A stretch of DNA of 64,000 nt from NCBI RefSeq assembly GCF_000714535.1, contig NZ_AUND01000040.1:1-64000 (forward strand), in the 5' to 3' direction. The stretch is from Thioclava pacifica DSM 10166. Its GTDB lineage: Bacteria > Pseudomonadota > Alphaproteobacteria > Rhodobacterales > Rhodobacteraceae. The position numbers were made by a program, and so were the translations under genes. A model generated the notes under the pieces. It saw nothing but the letters and a program-made list of their open reading frames with translations, ran no database searches and was not told the DNA's origin. Positions 16,895 to 27,844 of this stretch are shown in pieces (the first letter of the stretch is position 1; each line of letters starts with the position of its first letter).

Positions 16895-17359
16895 TCAGGG
16901 CGCGGGCGCTCCGCGCAAAAGCCACCAGCCGAGCTTCAGATAGGCAAACCCCTCGCGGGCACGGGCCTTGGCGCTTGCGCGATGCGCGGGGCAGTCGGCC
17001 CGCGCCGCAAGCCCCATTGCCCGTGCAATCATGATCGCGCGTGGCGCGTGATAGGGATCGGTAACGATCACTACCTCGCGGGCCGTCAGCATCTCACGCG
17101 CGAATCCCACATTCTCATAGGTGCTGGTCGAGCGGTCCTCGAGTGCGATCGCCGCCTCGGGCACCCCTTCGTCGCGCAAGATCATTGCCATCGCTTCGGC
17201 CTCGCTCGGCGCATGCCGTCCGAGACCGCCGCAACAGATCACCCGTTCGCTCACCCCGGAATGATAAAGCCCCGCCGCATGCCGTGTGCGCCGCGCGAGC
17301 GTGGGCGAGGGGGCGCCACCGGGCCAGACAGCCGCGCCGAGGATCAGGATCGTGCTCAT
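16895..17359 (-). CDS. YdcF/SanA-like (DUF218) protein
   Basis: This 154-residue DUF218 domain shows TILILGAAVWPGGAPSP, GLYHSGVSERVICCGG, SEAEAMAMILRDEGVP, EDRSTSTYENVGFA and VVIVTDPYHAPRAIMIARAM. The family includes SanA, ElyC and YdcF, linked to envelope integrity and possibly to polyprenyl-phosphate metabolism. No signal peptide or membrane anchor is present, unlike ElyC. It is transcribed alone, opposite to its neighbours. Confidence 0.8.
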   Translation of the reverse strand: MSTILILGAAVWPGGAPSPTLARRTRHAAGLYHSGVSERVICCGGLGRHAPSEAEAMAMILRDEGVPEAAIALEDRSTSTYENVGFAREMLTAREVVIVTDPYHAPRAIMIARAMGLAARADCPAHRASAKARAREGFAYLKLGWWLLRGAPAP

Positions 17360-17437
17360 GATTTCGAGCTAGGCGCTCGGGTCTTGCAGGACAAGCCGGT
17401 ACACGCATGTTAAGATCACGCAAACGGGAGGTTTTTC

Positions 17438-18022
17438 ATGCGTATTACCATTATCGCGGCGCTTCTGGCCGCGTCTCCAGCCTTTGCCGATCCGGTCAAT
17501 ATCCGTCCCGACATGATGTCGGTGACCGTCGAGACCGCCAATGGTCCGGTCGAGATCAAGCGGATCCAGGACAACGAGAATCATATTTCGGGCGATTGGG
17601 CGAAGACCTCGCGCCCCTGTCCGAACTTTTGCATCCAGCCGATGGTGCCCGCGCCGGGCGTGACCCCGATCGGTGAGCTGGAACTGATGCAATTCTTGCA
17701 AGATCCGAATGTCGTGGTGATCGACGGGCGGGTGAAACCCGATTTCGACGGCGGCGCGATCCCGGGTGCGGTCAACGTGCCTTACACCGAGGCCGCCGAT
17801 CGTCTGGGCGAGCTGGGCTGCGAGCCCGATTTCGAGGGTTTCGACTGTTCTGGTGAGGATGTGAAATCGGTCGCGCTCTATTGTAACGGCCCGTGGTGCG
17901 GCCAATCTCCGACCGCTGCCCGCCGGATGATCGAGGCGGGGTATCCGGCCGAGAAGATCCATTACTACCGCGGCGGGATGCAGGCCTGGCGGATGCTGGG
18001 TCTGACGGTGACGGGAGAGTAA
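17438..18022 (+). CDS. Periplasmic rhodanese-like protein
   Basis: This 194-residue protein has a signal peptide (MRITIIAALLAASPAFA) and one rhodanese domain. The active-site loop is CNGPWCGQS, with the catalytic Cys first, preceded by VVVIDGRVKPDFDGGAIPGAVNVPY. Extra cysteines (RPCPNFC, GCEPDFEGFDC) could form disulfides in the periplasm. It should transfer sulfane sulfur or bind a thiol partner. It converges on the DUF6639-like gene with no gap between the stop codons. Confidence 0.85.
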   Translation: MRITIIAALLAASPAFADPVNIRPDMMSVTVETANGPVEIKRIQDNENHISGDWAKTSRPCPNFCIQPMVPAPGVTPIGELELMQFLQDPNVVVIDGRVKPDFDGGAIPGAVNVPYTEAADRLGELGCEPDFEGFDCSGEDVKSVALYCNGPWCGQSPTAARRMIEAGYPAEKIHYYRGGMQAWRMLGLTVTGE

Positions 18023-18777
18023 TCAGCCCGCGGGCTCCGCACAGTCATAGGCCGCGCCATCGGGCAGGCGGCAGAGACGCTCGAAGAAATCCGGCGCAAG
18101 GCTGCCATAGGTCGGCAGCCGGTGCTCGCGATCGCGTGCTTCGAGATAATCGTTGCAGGCGGCGGTGTAATAGAGATCGCGCCGTTCGGGCATTGCATAC
18201 CATTGTTCGAAGGCGGCCGCTGCTGCGGACGAGAGGTCGTTTGACCGGCCCATTTCGGCCTCGAAAGCCGCCGCGATATCGGCTTGCATCGGCCAATGCG
18301 CTAGCGCGTCCCATGTCTCGGGCAGATCCGCTTCGCGCAGATCCCAAGCCACGGCGAGGCTGTAGGTAACGGCATCCGCCTCCATCGCGAAAATCGCCCG
18401 GGCATTGGCCTTCATCGACAGGCTCGGAACCGGGCAAGCACCGCAGAATTTCTGTTCGAGATGACGCAGTTCATGGATCATCACCGCGTTCTGCAATGCG
18501 GGCGGCATGTCGGCGGCGATGACGATGCGGCACCCTTCGGGTTCGAAATAGCCGCGTACATCGTGGAGCGTATCGGCAAGGCAAAGCGCGCGCGCGTCGC
18601 GATAGAGCGCGACATGCAGGCTGGGCCAGCGATCGAGCGCGGGGCGCAGCTGCGCGACAAGGGTCGCGATTTCGGGTGGCTCTGTGAAGGGCTGGATGGC
18701 ACAGGTCAGTTTCTGTGCATCCGCCGCGCTCGCAAAGCAGGCGAGAGCGGCCGCCAGAAGCAGAGGCCGCGGGCGGC

Positions 18778-18781
<4 letters not shown>
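18023..18781 (-). CDS. Exported DUF6639-like protein with HELRH motif
   Basis: This 252-residue protein has a signal peptide ([18 protein letters not shown]). The middle holds [18 protein letters not shown], close to a zincin HExxH, with a downstream Glu in [11 protein letters not shown] that could be a third ligand. HELRH does match HExxH, so a metalloprotease-like site is possible. Cysteine pairs suggest disulfides. It is placed tentatively in DUF6639. Its ATG overlaps the uvrB stop by four bases (18778-18781), so it is co-transcribed with uvrB, though a functional link is not obvious. Confidence 0.65.
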
Positions 18782-20961
<2,180 letters not shown>

Positions 20962-21314
20962 CGCGCAGACCTTTCGCTTGCCCCTAGATTTGTCCTCTTT
21001 TCGTTCTTATTCAAGAGGTTGCGCGGCGGGTTAAGGAACGGTTTCTGAAAAGGTCATAAGTTTATATATTTATCAATGTGTTGCAGGATTTATTTGCTTG
21101 CTTCTGAAGGTCCGGGCGCGCATGGTCTGCGGGCAAGCAGCATAGATCTGCCGGCTGGCGTACCACCCCACCCCTCGCTCCCCAGCCAGCCGGCAGAATC
21201 CTTTGCTCTGAACGGGGCTGCTACGGATTGCGCGCCGTTTCTGATGGCTTGAAGGCTTGCGATTTGCTTCTGATGCTCTAAGAGGAAAGAGAAGCATCGC
21301 TGAGGAGTTTGTCC
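20962..21314. other. Intergenic region, uvrB promoter and a structured element
   Basis: This stretch of 353 bases has no credible gene. It includes the uvrB promoter on the left, an AT-rich patch near 21055-21080 (TTTATATATTTATC), a perfect 12-bp hairpin at 21148-21196, and the leader of the complex I accessory gene, where GATGCT (21273-21278) can pair with AGCATC (21294-21299) just before the ribosome site. Confidence 0.5.
21148..21196 (+). ncRNA. Candidate structured RNA with C-rich loop
   Basis: CTGCCGGCTGGC (21148-21159) pairs perfectly with GCCAGCCGGCAG (21185-21196). The 25-base loop is very rich in C (ACCACCCCACCCCTCGC), which is complementary to Shine-Dalgarno-like G-rich sequence. 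Several Rhodobacter small RNAs present a C-rich loop of this kind. An upstream AT-rich patch could hold a promoter. Whether it is transcribed, and in which direction, is unknown; it could simply be a terminator-like stem. Confidence 0.3.
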
Positions 21315-21626
21315 ATGCGCGCGCGCATCTACCAACCCGCCCGCAACGCCATGCAGTCGGGCACCGCGAAAACCAAGTTCTGGTATCTCGATTACGTTCC
21401 CGCTGACGCGCGCGAGATTGACCCTCTGATGGGGTGGACGAGCTCTGACGATACCCAGACCCAGGTGCGTCTGCGTTTCGAGAGCCGCGAGGCAGCCGAG
21501 TCCTATGCCAAGGAAAAGGGCATCGACTACATCGTGACCGAACCGCACAAGCGCTCCGCCAATATCCGCCCGCGCGGCTATGGCGAAAACTTCGCCACCG
21601 ACCGGCGCGCGAACTGGACGCACTGA
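21315..21626 (+). CDS. NDUFS4-like complex I accessory subunit (ETC complex I subunit)
   Basis: This 103-residue protein matches the conserved region of the 18-kDa NADH dehydrogenase accessory subunit: [40 protein letters not shown] and YIVTEPHKR. The family is shared between mitochondria and Alphaproteobacteria, where it stabilises the NADH-oxidising arm of complex I. The ATG at 21315 is chosen because GAGGAG (21302-21307) is 7 nt upstream. It is far from the nuo operon, as is usual. Confidence 0.88.
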   Translation: MRARIYQPARNAMQSGTAKTKFWYLDYVPADAREIDPLMGWTSSDDTQTQVRLRFESREAAESYAKEKGIDYIVTEPHKRSANIRPRGYGENFATDRRANWTH

Positions 21627-21631
21627 GGCAG

Positions 21632-21650
21632 TCGGCCATTCTCTGGCCGA
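21632..21650 (+). terminator. Hairpin after the complex I accessory gene
   Basis: TCGGCCA-TTCTC-TGGCCGA begins five bases after the stop codon. It has no T run, so termination would be weak or factor-assisted. Confidence 0.4.
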
Positions 21651-21759
21651 TGCGAGCCGGATAAGCCATTGGGGGCCGAGCGCTCTCGCTTATTTAAGCT
21701 CTACCTACTTCGAAAGGCGCTGAGCGTGGCCCCAGCCCCGCCGTGCTTGCGCTATTCCG

Positions 21760-22449
21760 TCAGCGCAACGGGTAATGTGTACGCAGAGCCATTGCATCCT
21801 GCCCGCGCAGGGTCGTGACGACATTCCCATCCTCGGAAAAAATCGAACGTTTCGTGTAATACGGGTTCACGATATCGGTCGAGAATCCGAGGCTTTGCGT
21901 GAGTTCCTCAAGCACGACCGAACGGATGTCGCGCGACAGGATATCCTTGCTGAAAACGATGTCTGCGTCCGTAATCTGACCGCTATGGGTTTGCCAGAAG
22001 AAGGTGACGCGCGCGACGCTGCCTGTTTCCATATTGGTGCCGTCAACGTTCCGGTCGCCCGTATCGCGCACGATGCCGCCCGTTGCGGTGGCGCTGAGGA
22101 AGATCTCGATATCGGCGCGTGTGCCCGTGACATAGCTCAGCCGGAGATCGGCCCCGACGGCGTTGATCTCATGCGTGGCCGCGAGGAGCGCGTTATGGAT
22201 TTCGCGCCGCGACCGATCGGGGAAACGTGGCGAGATGAATTTGATCGCGACGGTCAGGTTCCTGCGTTTCGGAGCAAACCATTTGCGCGTCGGCAATTTG
22301 CACGCGCCTCCCGGTTTCGCTTCGCAGGCAACGGCTCGATAGAAATCGCGATCGCTCAACTTTCCCGCGCAGCGTACGAGCCCTTCGGCGAAAAGCGGTG
22401 CGGCGCTCAGCGCTGTGATAATGGCGGCGAAAGTGAGAGCGTGGCGCAT
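21760..22449 (-). CDS. DUF2927-domain exported protein
   Basis: This 229-residue protein has a signal peptide (MRHALTFAAIITALSAAPLFAEG). The core fits DUF2927: TVAIKFISPRFPDRSR, the charged strand DIEIFLSATATGG, and the C-terminal LEELTQSLGFSTDIVNPYYTKRSIF. The LEELTQSLG segment sits where related zincins have HExxH but lacks the histidines, so catalysis is doubtful. The family function is unknown. It is monocistronic and converges on the complex I accessory gene. Confidence 0.75.
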   Translation of the reverse strand: MRHALTFAAIITALSAAPLFAEGLVRCAGKLSDRDFYRAVACEAKPGGACKLPTRKWFAPKRRNLTVAIKFISPRFPDRSRREIHNALLAATHEINAVGADLRLSYVTGTRADIEIFLSATATGGIVRDTGDRNVDGTNMETGSVARVTFFWQTHSGQITDADIVFSKDILSRDIRSVVLEELTQSLGFSTDIVNPYYTKRSIFSEDGNVVTTLRGQDAMALRTHYPLR

Positions 22450-22532
22450 GGCAGATTTCCGGACGCGGTGAAGCGATGCTGTCAGGTTGCGCCCCCACGC
22501 TCAGATGCGTCAAGCAATTTGAATGGCTGCCC

Positions 22533-23609
22533 TCAGCTGCGAAGCGACACGATGTGATTGTCCCAGGCGCAGTCCTGCCGCCCGAGCGGTCGTGCCCCTT
22601 GTGCGCCTACCGCGATCAGTCCGCCCAGGCCGTCGCTGGCCAGATAGCCTGCCGGATGGGCCGCAAGCCCGCATACATCCGCGCGCGAGACCGCACCGAG
22701 AAAGCGGCCATCGGGGGCGAAGCGATGCAGCCGCCCGCCGCGCGGTGAGCTGATCGCGATCTCGGAGCCGTCGCCGGAAAACGCGATGGAGCCGGCATAG
22801 CCCTTCATCGCCAGCTCATCGGCGAGCGGGGCGGAGGCGAGCACCGGGGCCTCTCCGCGCCGGTGCAGACCCAGAAGGGGCGTGGCCGCATCCGGCGCGC
22901 CTTCCCATTGCATCGCGAAACCGACTTGCCCGTCCGGACCGAGCGCGAGGTGACGGATCGAGTTCTGCCAAAGCTCCGGTTCCAGCTCGACCGTCTCTAG
23001 GAGCCGTCCGTCGAGATCGAAATAGCTCAGGTTGGGTCGCATCGTGTCGATGTTCAGCTTCGCGCGATCGCTGGGATCGGTCGCGATCCCGCCATTGGCC
23101 GCGACCAGCGTGCGCTCGTCCGCCATCAGTCGCAGGTCATGGGGGCCGATTCCGTGGGTCGAAAACTCACCCACGCGCAGATAGCCCGCCTCGACATCCC
23201 AGATCCCGATCACGCCCGCGCTGGAATCAGCCATCTGCTCGACCGTAAGGAGCCGCGCGCCATTCTCGACATAGACGCCGTGGCCGTTGAACTGGCGCCC
23301 TTCGGGCGGCGTGAGCGTGCGGATCACCGCGCCGCCCACGCAATCGATCACCAGCGCGAAATGGCCCGGTCGGCGCGCAAAGGCCACGGCCTCGGCGCGG
23401 GTCGGATGGCCAGCGCCCGCATGTCCGCGCGCGGGCAGGGGCAGTTGAAACAGCGTCGCGCCCTCGGGATCGAGACCGAAAAGCGCGAAGCCCCCATCGG
23501 GAGTTTTCGCGGCGGCGATGTAGGCGGGGTCACCGGCGGCAGCCCAGCTCAGGTTTGGCGCGGCCGAGGCGGCGAGAAGACCGGCGAGGAAGAAACGGCG
23601 GGTTGTCAT
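22533..23609 (-). CDS. DUF1513-domain periplasmic protein
   Basis: This 358-residue protein has a Tat-type signal (MTTRRFFLAGLLAASAAPN, cleavage near SWAAAG) and a beta-propeller-like body with conserved HGVYVENGARLLTVEQ, GEFSTHGIGPHDLRLM and WQNSIRHLALGPDG. DUF1513 proteins are a regular partner of imelysin and di-haem oxidoreductase genes in proteobacterial iron clusters, and some operons are iron-regulated. GGAGA is 9 nt before the ATG. It is the last gene of the operon, four bases after the second imelysin. Confidence 0.85.
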   Translation of the reverse strand: MTTRRFFLAGLLAASAAPNLSWAAAGDPAYIAAAKTPDGGFALFGLDPEGATLFQLPLPARGHAGAGHPTRAEAVAFARRPGHFALVIDCVGGAVIRTLTPPEGRQFNGHGVYVENGARLLTVEQMADSSAGVIGIWDVEAGYLRVGEFSTHGIGPHDLRLMADERTLVAANGGIATDPSDRAKLNIDTMRPNLSYFDLDGRLLETVELEPELWQNSIRHLALGPDGQVGFAMQWEGAPDAATPLLGLHRRGEAPVLASAPLADELAMKGYAGSIAFSGDGSEIAISSPRGGRLHRFAPDGRFLGAVSRADVCGLAAHPAGYLASDGLGGLIAVGAQGARPLGRQDCAWDNHIVSLRS

Positions 23610-23613
23610 GGGA

Positions 23614-24597
23614 TCAGTCTCCGTCTTGCGAGTTGAAGCCGGCCGAGAGGCCAAGCGCGGTGCCGATCTCGGTCTCGACTGCACGGCGCATCGCCTGCAC
23701 CTGTTGCTGAAGGATTTCCACGCGGAGTCGGGACTGCGGGTTACCCACGTCCGAGAAGTCTTTTTTATCAATCGACTGCGCGGCTTTCTTGATGTTGTCC
23801 GACGCGGCGTCCACCTCCGGCAGATCATGATCGACAAGCGCATGGGCAAGCCGCTCGGCAGCCTCTGCCGACAGGAGCACATTGCGCAGGCTGCGACCGG
23901 AACGACGGGCCTCGGCAAGCTTGGGCCGTGGTTTGTCGAAGGTACCCAGCGGGCGCCCGAGCCGGCTGTCCGCGGTGAATTCGAGCCCCGAGAGAAGCTG
24001 CGTGTAGAGCGCGCGGATCGCCTCGTCATCGCTCATGTAGGTCGCGTTCTCTGGTGCTCCGGCGGTTTTCAGGACCCCGGCGAACGCCTCCCAATCGGCG
24101 GCGAGCGTCCGCGCCTGACGCGCCAGTTCGGCACTCGCGGCCCGCACATAGCGGCAGCTGTAGCTTTGCGCATCATAGCCCAGGAAGGCCGGGTCGTAGA
24201 GGAGCATCTCCAGTGCGAAGAGCCCCTTGGCCGCGATCGAGGCCTCGGCAAAGCGCGCAGGGTCGTCGACCACCGGATCTTCCTGCGCGACCATCTTCGT
24301 CACGGTGCGCTGCGTGAAGCCGCGATCGTCGGGCCAGAAGGCGATCGACAGCGCCGCCGTCTCGGATGGGCCTATTCGCAAGTCGCCCACGCCAAGCCAT
24401 GCATCGAAGGCAGCGTTATAAGCGGGTCGGACGGCAGGCGCGGTGCAGTCGGCCTCGGCTGTCTCGGCAAGCGTCTGCGCGCTCTGCGCGAAGTGGGCAA
24501 ATCCCGGCAAGATATCTTGCTCAAGCGCCTCGGAGACACCGCCATAAGCGGGTACTGCAAGCGTCAGGGATAGCAAAAGGGCAGGCAGGCGCATCAC
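23614..24597 (-). CDS. Imelysin-family periplasmic protein, second copy with altered GxHxxE motif
   Basis: This 327-residue imelysin (M75-like) protein has a signal peptide (RLPALLLSLTLAVPAYGG). The family motif GxHxxE is replaced by GLFALE in KGLFALEMLLYDPAF, so the conserved His is missing. Other conserved parts remain, such as DAWLGVGDLRIGPSE and an Arg/Tyr-rich C-terminal helix bundle. Related proteins are exported iron-binding or iron-uptake factors, and the His/Glu pair is thought to hold metal. The loss suggests a partner role to the canonical copy at 26213-27487. Its ATG overlaps the upstream di-haem gene by four bases (24594-24597). Confidence 0.85.
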   Translation of the reverse strand: MMRLPALLLSLTLAVPAYGGVSEALEQDILPGFAHFAQSAQTLAETAEADCTAPAVRPAYNAAFDAWLGVGDLRIGPSETAALSIAFWPDDRGFTQRTVTKMVAQEDPVVDDPARFAEASIAAKGLFALEMLLYDPAFLGYDAQSYSCRYVRAASAELARQARTLAADWEAFAGVLKTAGAPENATYMSDDEAIRALYTQLLSGLEFTADSRLGRPLGTFDKPRPKLAEARRSGRSLRNVLLSAEAAERLAHALVDHDLPEVDAASDNIKKAAQSIDKKDFSDVGNPQSRLRVEILQQQVQAMRRAVETEIGTALGLSAGFNSQDGD

Positions 24598-26153
24598 AGG
24601 CTCTCCAGGAATTTGATCAGGGCGTCGCGATCGGCTTTCGGCATCTCGATCACCCGGGTTTTCGCGGCCTCCGCTTCGCCACCATGCCAGAGCACGGCTT
24701 CAAGCAGGCCGCGCGCGCGCCCGTCATGCAGGAAACGGGTGTGGCCGCTGACGGTCTCGGTCATGCCAATTCCCCAAAGCGGCGGTGTGCGCCATTCGCG
24801 TCCCGTCGCGCGTCCCTCGGGGCGGTTGTCGGCCAGACCTTCGCCCATGTCGTGCAGCAGCAGATCGGTATAGGGCCAGATCAGTTGGAAGCTCTGCTCG
24901 GGCTGGTCATCAAGCCGGTGGGTGACGAATTTCGGATTGTGGCAGGCTGTGCAGCCGGTCTCGTAGAAGACCTGCTTGCCGCGCAGAACGTCTGGGTCGC
25001 CCGTGTTGCGGCGCGCGGGAACGGCGAGGTTTCGACTGTAAAAACTCACGAGATCAAGCCCTTCCGCGTCGATCTCGAAGCCATCCTCTTCCGGATCGCC
25101 GCCGTGGATCGCGGCACGGCACGCAGCCTGCGCCCCGGTGCAATCGCCCCAAGGGTCGGGAAAGAGCGGCGAGGAAATGCCCATATCGGACGAGAAGGCC
25201 CCCGCCGATTGCTGCTTCACAGTCGGCTCGCCCGCCTTCAACCCGAACCGGCCGAGCATCGGGCGCTCATGCTCGAGCGACCATACGATATTGGGCCGCC
25301 CCGAGATCCCGTCGCCATCGCGATCGTCGGGATCGGCCAGCGCGAGAATGTCGGCCGTCGGGATCGCTTCAAGCAAGCCTAGCCCGATCATCTGCGGCGC
25401 CACGCGCGGCGAGAGCATCGCGCCTTCGGCCAAGGGGCCGTAGCCGAGATCGGCCGCGCTATAGAAGGGTTTGAGAAGCGTTGCGGTTTCGCCCTCGGAC
25501 AGCGCCAGTTCGACCTCTTCATAGCGCACATCGAGCCGGTATTCCGCTGCATGACCGGTCGTTGCGAAATCCTGCAATTGCCCGCCATAGGTCGGATCGG
25601 GTTTGGTCGCGATGTAATCCTCGATTTCGGCCATCTGCGCGTCCAGATCGGCCCGATCGCCAGGCACGGAGACGCGCAGGAACATCGACACGGCGGTGTC
25701 GTCCGGCCCCTCGGGGGGGTGGCCGCGCCCATCCTTGATATGGCAATTCTGGCAGCCCCGCGCGTTATAAAGCGTGCCCAGCCCGTCGGATGCGCGCGTG
25801 GAGGCGGGGGCCTCGACCCAGATCTTGCGGAAGAGCCCGTTGCCGACCTTGAAATCCAGCTCGCGCGCGAAGTCGATATTGCCCGATGGCTGCGAGAAGG
25901 CATCGGCATTGCGCCGCGCGCGTACGGTCGCGGCCCCTGCAGGCATTTCCTCGAAGCGCTCGGGCTTGGAGAAATCGCGCGTGGGGGCGGTGACGGCCTC
26001 GATGCGCGCGGCCTCTTCGGGCGTGCGCGCAATCACTGCGAGATGCGGATCGTCGAGGGTCAGGGCCGCCGCCGGGCCGGCGCAGAGGCTCGCCGCCACG
26101 AGGGCGCTGCACGGACGGAGGCGGGTGAGTTTGGCTGGGCGTGAGGGGGGCAT
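24594..26153 (-). CDS. Periplasmic di-haem oxidoreductase (DHOR/"thiol oxidoreductase" family)
   Basis: This 519-residue c-type cytochrome has two CXXCH haem motifs: CQNCH near residue 138 and CTACH near residue 399. A hydrophobic export signal (CSALVAASLCAGPAAA) precedes the mature protein. The layout is that of the di-haem family often annotated as thiol oxidoreductase and found between two imelysin genes. It may oxidise or reduce iron in the periplasm to match the needs of the imelysins; that role is inferred. The ATG at 26153 has no clear ribosome site, so the exact start is uncertain. Confidence 0.88.
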   Translation of the reverse strand: MPPSRPAKLTRLRPCSALVAASLCAGPAAALTLDDPHLAVIARTPEEAARIEAVTAPTRDFSKPERFEEMPAGAATVRARRNADAFSQPSGNIDFARELDFKVGNGLFRKIWVEAPASTRASDGLGTLYNARGCQNCHIKDGRGHPPEGPDDTAVSMFLRVSVPGDRADLDAQMAEIEDYIATKPDPTYGGQLQDFATTGHAAEYRLDVRYEEVELALSEGETATLLKPFYSAADLGYGPLAEGAMLSPRVAPQMIGLGLLEAIPTADILALADPDDRDGDGISGRPNIVWSLEHERPMLGRFGLKAGEPTVKQQSAGAFSSDMGISSPLFPDPWGDCTGAQAACRAAIHGGDPEEDGFEIDAEGLDLVSFYSRNLAVPARRNTGDPDVLRGKQVFYETGCTACHNPKFVTHRLDDQPEQSFQLIWPYTDLLLHDMGEGLADNRPEGRATGREWRTPPLWGIGMTETVSGHTRFLHDGRARGLLEAVLWHGGEAEAAKTRVIEMPKADRDALIKFLESL

Positions 26154-26212
26154 CGCTTGCTATTCGGAAATTGCGCGGTGCGACATGAACTTCACATCGC
26201 ACCGCATTGGTT

Positions 26213-27487
26213 TTACTGGAAAACGGCGTTGGGGTTGTCGAGACTGTCCGACCCCTCGAAGGCGATCTGATCCAGCTCCAGCGTCCGCACAACACGTTCG
26301 ATCGAGCGGGTCTGATCGATCAGCCCGTTCACGCCGCCCATGATCAGCGCCTCGCCTTCGGCATTGCCTGCGGCCAGCATCATGTCATAGGCGAAACCAT
26401 CTTCGGCGGCGGTCTTGATCGCACCGAGCGCGTCCATCGTGGCGTTGAGCTTGCCGCGCATCTCGGCATCCAGCTCGGCATTCTGTGCTGCGACCAGATC
26501 CGACAGCGACGGCCCCTCGATCACCGTACCGTCCACGCGCTCGTAGCGGCCCAGATAGACGTTCTGGATGCCCAGCCCGTCGTAATAGTGGCTGTTATGG
26601 GTGTTGTCGGAGAAGCAGTCGTGTTCTTCCTCGGGGTCGTTCAGCATCAAGCCGAGACGCATCCGCTCGCCTGCCTGTTCGCCATAGGACAGGCTGCCCA
26701 TGCCGGTCAGGATCGCGACAAGGCCCGCGCCTTCATCGGCCATCACAGACTGGCGCGCCTCGCCGCCCTCGGCCCAGTTCGCGGCCATTTCTTCAAGATC
26801 GGCCAGCAGCAGGTCGGTCGCCGCTTTCAGATAGGCCGCGCGGCGGTCGCAGTTGCCACCCGTACATCCCGCGCCGCGAACGTAATCGGTATAGGGGCGC
26901 GCGCCCGCGCCGGGGCCGGTGCCATTGAGATCCTGCCCCCAAAGGAGAAACTCGATCGCGTGATAGCCGCGCGCGACATTGGTCTCGATCCCGTCCGCCT
27001 CGTTGAGCGTCTCTCCGATCAGCTCGGGGGTGATCTCGGTCGCGTCGACCTGCTGACCTGCGATGGTGATCTGCGGGTTCGCGATCACGTTCAGCGCAGC
27101 CAGTTCGTTCGCATCGCTCGGGCCGCCATAAGAGGCGTCGACATAGTCGATCAGCCCCTCGTCGAGCGGCCAGGCATTCACCTTGCCTTCCCAGTCATCG
27201 ACGATGGCATTGCCGAAACGGTACACCTCGGTTTGCTGGTAGGGGACGCGAGCGGCAAGCCAAGCGGTTTTCGCCGCATCGAGCGTCTCGGGGGAGGGGG
27301 TCGCGATCAGCGCATCGACCGCCGCCTGCAGGGCGCGGGCGGTGGCGAGGCTGTCGGCGTATTTGGCTTCGGCGATATCGGCATAGGTGTCGAGCACTGC
27401 CGCTCGGCTGATCGAAGCCTCGGCCCGGACCATTGCGGGAGAGAGGCAAAGGGCAAGGCAAGTCGTTGCCATAAAACGTTTCATCAT
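26213..27487 (-). CDS. Imelysin-family iron-regulated protein (IrpA/IcmP-like), canonical copy
   Basis: This protein of about 424 residues has a signal peptide (FMATTCLALCLSPAMVRA) and the intact motif GYHAIEFLLWG, the family's GxHxxE. Other conserved blocks are QTEVYRFGNAIVDDWEGKVNAWP, EDGFAYDMMLA and HDCFSDNTHNSHYYDGLGIQNVY. It heads the iron operon (imelysin, di-haem oxidoreductase, imelysin, DUF1513). Two adjacent ATGs (27487 and 27484) are possible; the first is 10 nt from AAAGGA. Members are often induced by iron limitation; a Fur or Irr site was not identified in its promoter. Confidence 0.88.
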   Translation of the reverse strand: MMKRFMATTCLALCLSPAMVRAEASISRAAVLDTYADIAEAKYADSLATARALQAAVDALIATPSPETLDAAKTAWLAARVPYQQTEVYRFGNAIVDDWEGKVNAWPLDEGLIDYVDASYGGPSDANELAALNVIANPQITIAGQQVDATEITPELIGETLNEADGIETNVARGYHAIEFLLWGQDLNGTGPGAGARPYTDYVRGAGCTGGNCDRRAAYLKAATDLLLADLEEMAANWAEGGEARQSVMADEGAGLVAILTGMGSLSYGEQAGERMRLGLMLNDPEEEHDCFSDNTHNSHYYDGLGIQNVYLGRYERVDGTVIEGPSLSDLVAAQNAELDAEMRGKLNATMDALGAIKTAAEDGFAYDMMLAAGNAEGEALIMGGVNGLIDQTRSIERVVRTLELDQIAFEGSDSLDNPNAVFQ

Positions 27488-27844
27488 CGGGTCACTGTCC
27501 TTTCGCGCGTCTGTTTCGGCCGAAAAGGATCGGGTACCCGGACAGGGTACCGAACCGCTCTGGCCGATATCCGTGTCTCCGGGCTTCCCGAGGCGCAAAT
27601 GCCGGGTGACTGGGAGGATGAGGGAATACCTGATTGAATCACTCGGATATGTCAACCGGGGTTTTCCAGCGCGGAGAGAATTTCTTTCGGGTGACGTGAG
27701 AAACAGCGAGCCGATGCAGCTTTCGTCGTAAAACGATCAAATTCGCGCCTTAACACGCAGCAAAGGAGCTCTTTTGGATGTTTGGCGAAACTGTCGGATG
27801 ACAGGGTGACGAAGCTGTGGCAGCAAGGAAGGGACGGAGGGGCG
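27488..27844. promoter_or_regulatory. Divergent promoter region with palindromes, iron operon / DeoR regulator
   Basis: No gene is credible in these 357 bases. Three symmetric sites occur: TTTCGGCCGAAA (27514-27525), a pair of GGTACC-centred elements 13 bp apart (27532-27539 and 27545-27551), and TGATTGAATCA (27631-27641). The first two sit 30-65 bases upstream of the imelysin start, where an iron repressor would act. None matches a standard Fur, RirA or Irr box. Confidence 0.4.

Noticed and set aside
20962-21060. Possible LexA box before uvrB
   Set aside because: GTTC occurs near 21002, but a second GTTC at the required seven-base spacing is missing.
21073-21669. Minus-strand frames overlapping the complex I accessory gene
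   Set aside because: No family match and no ribosome site; the plus-strand NDUFS4-like gene explains the conservation.
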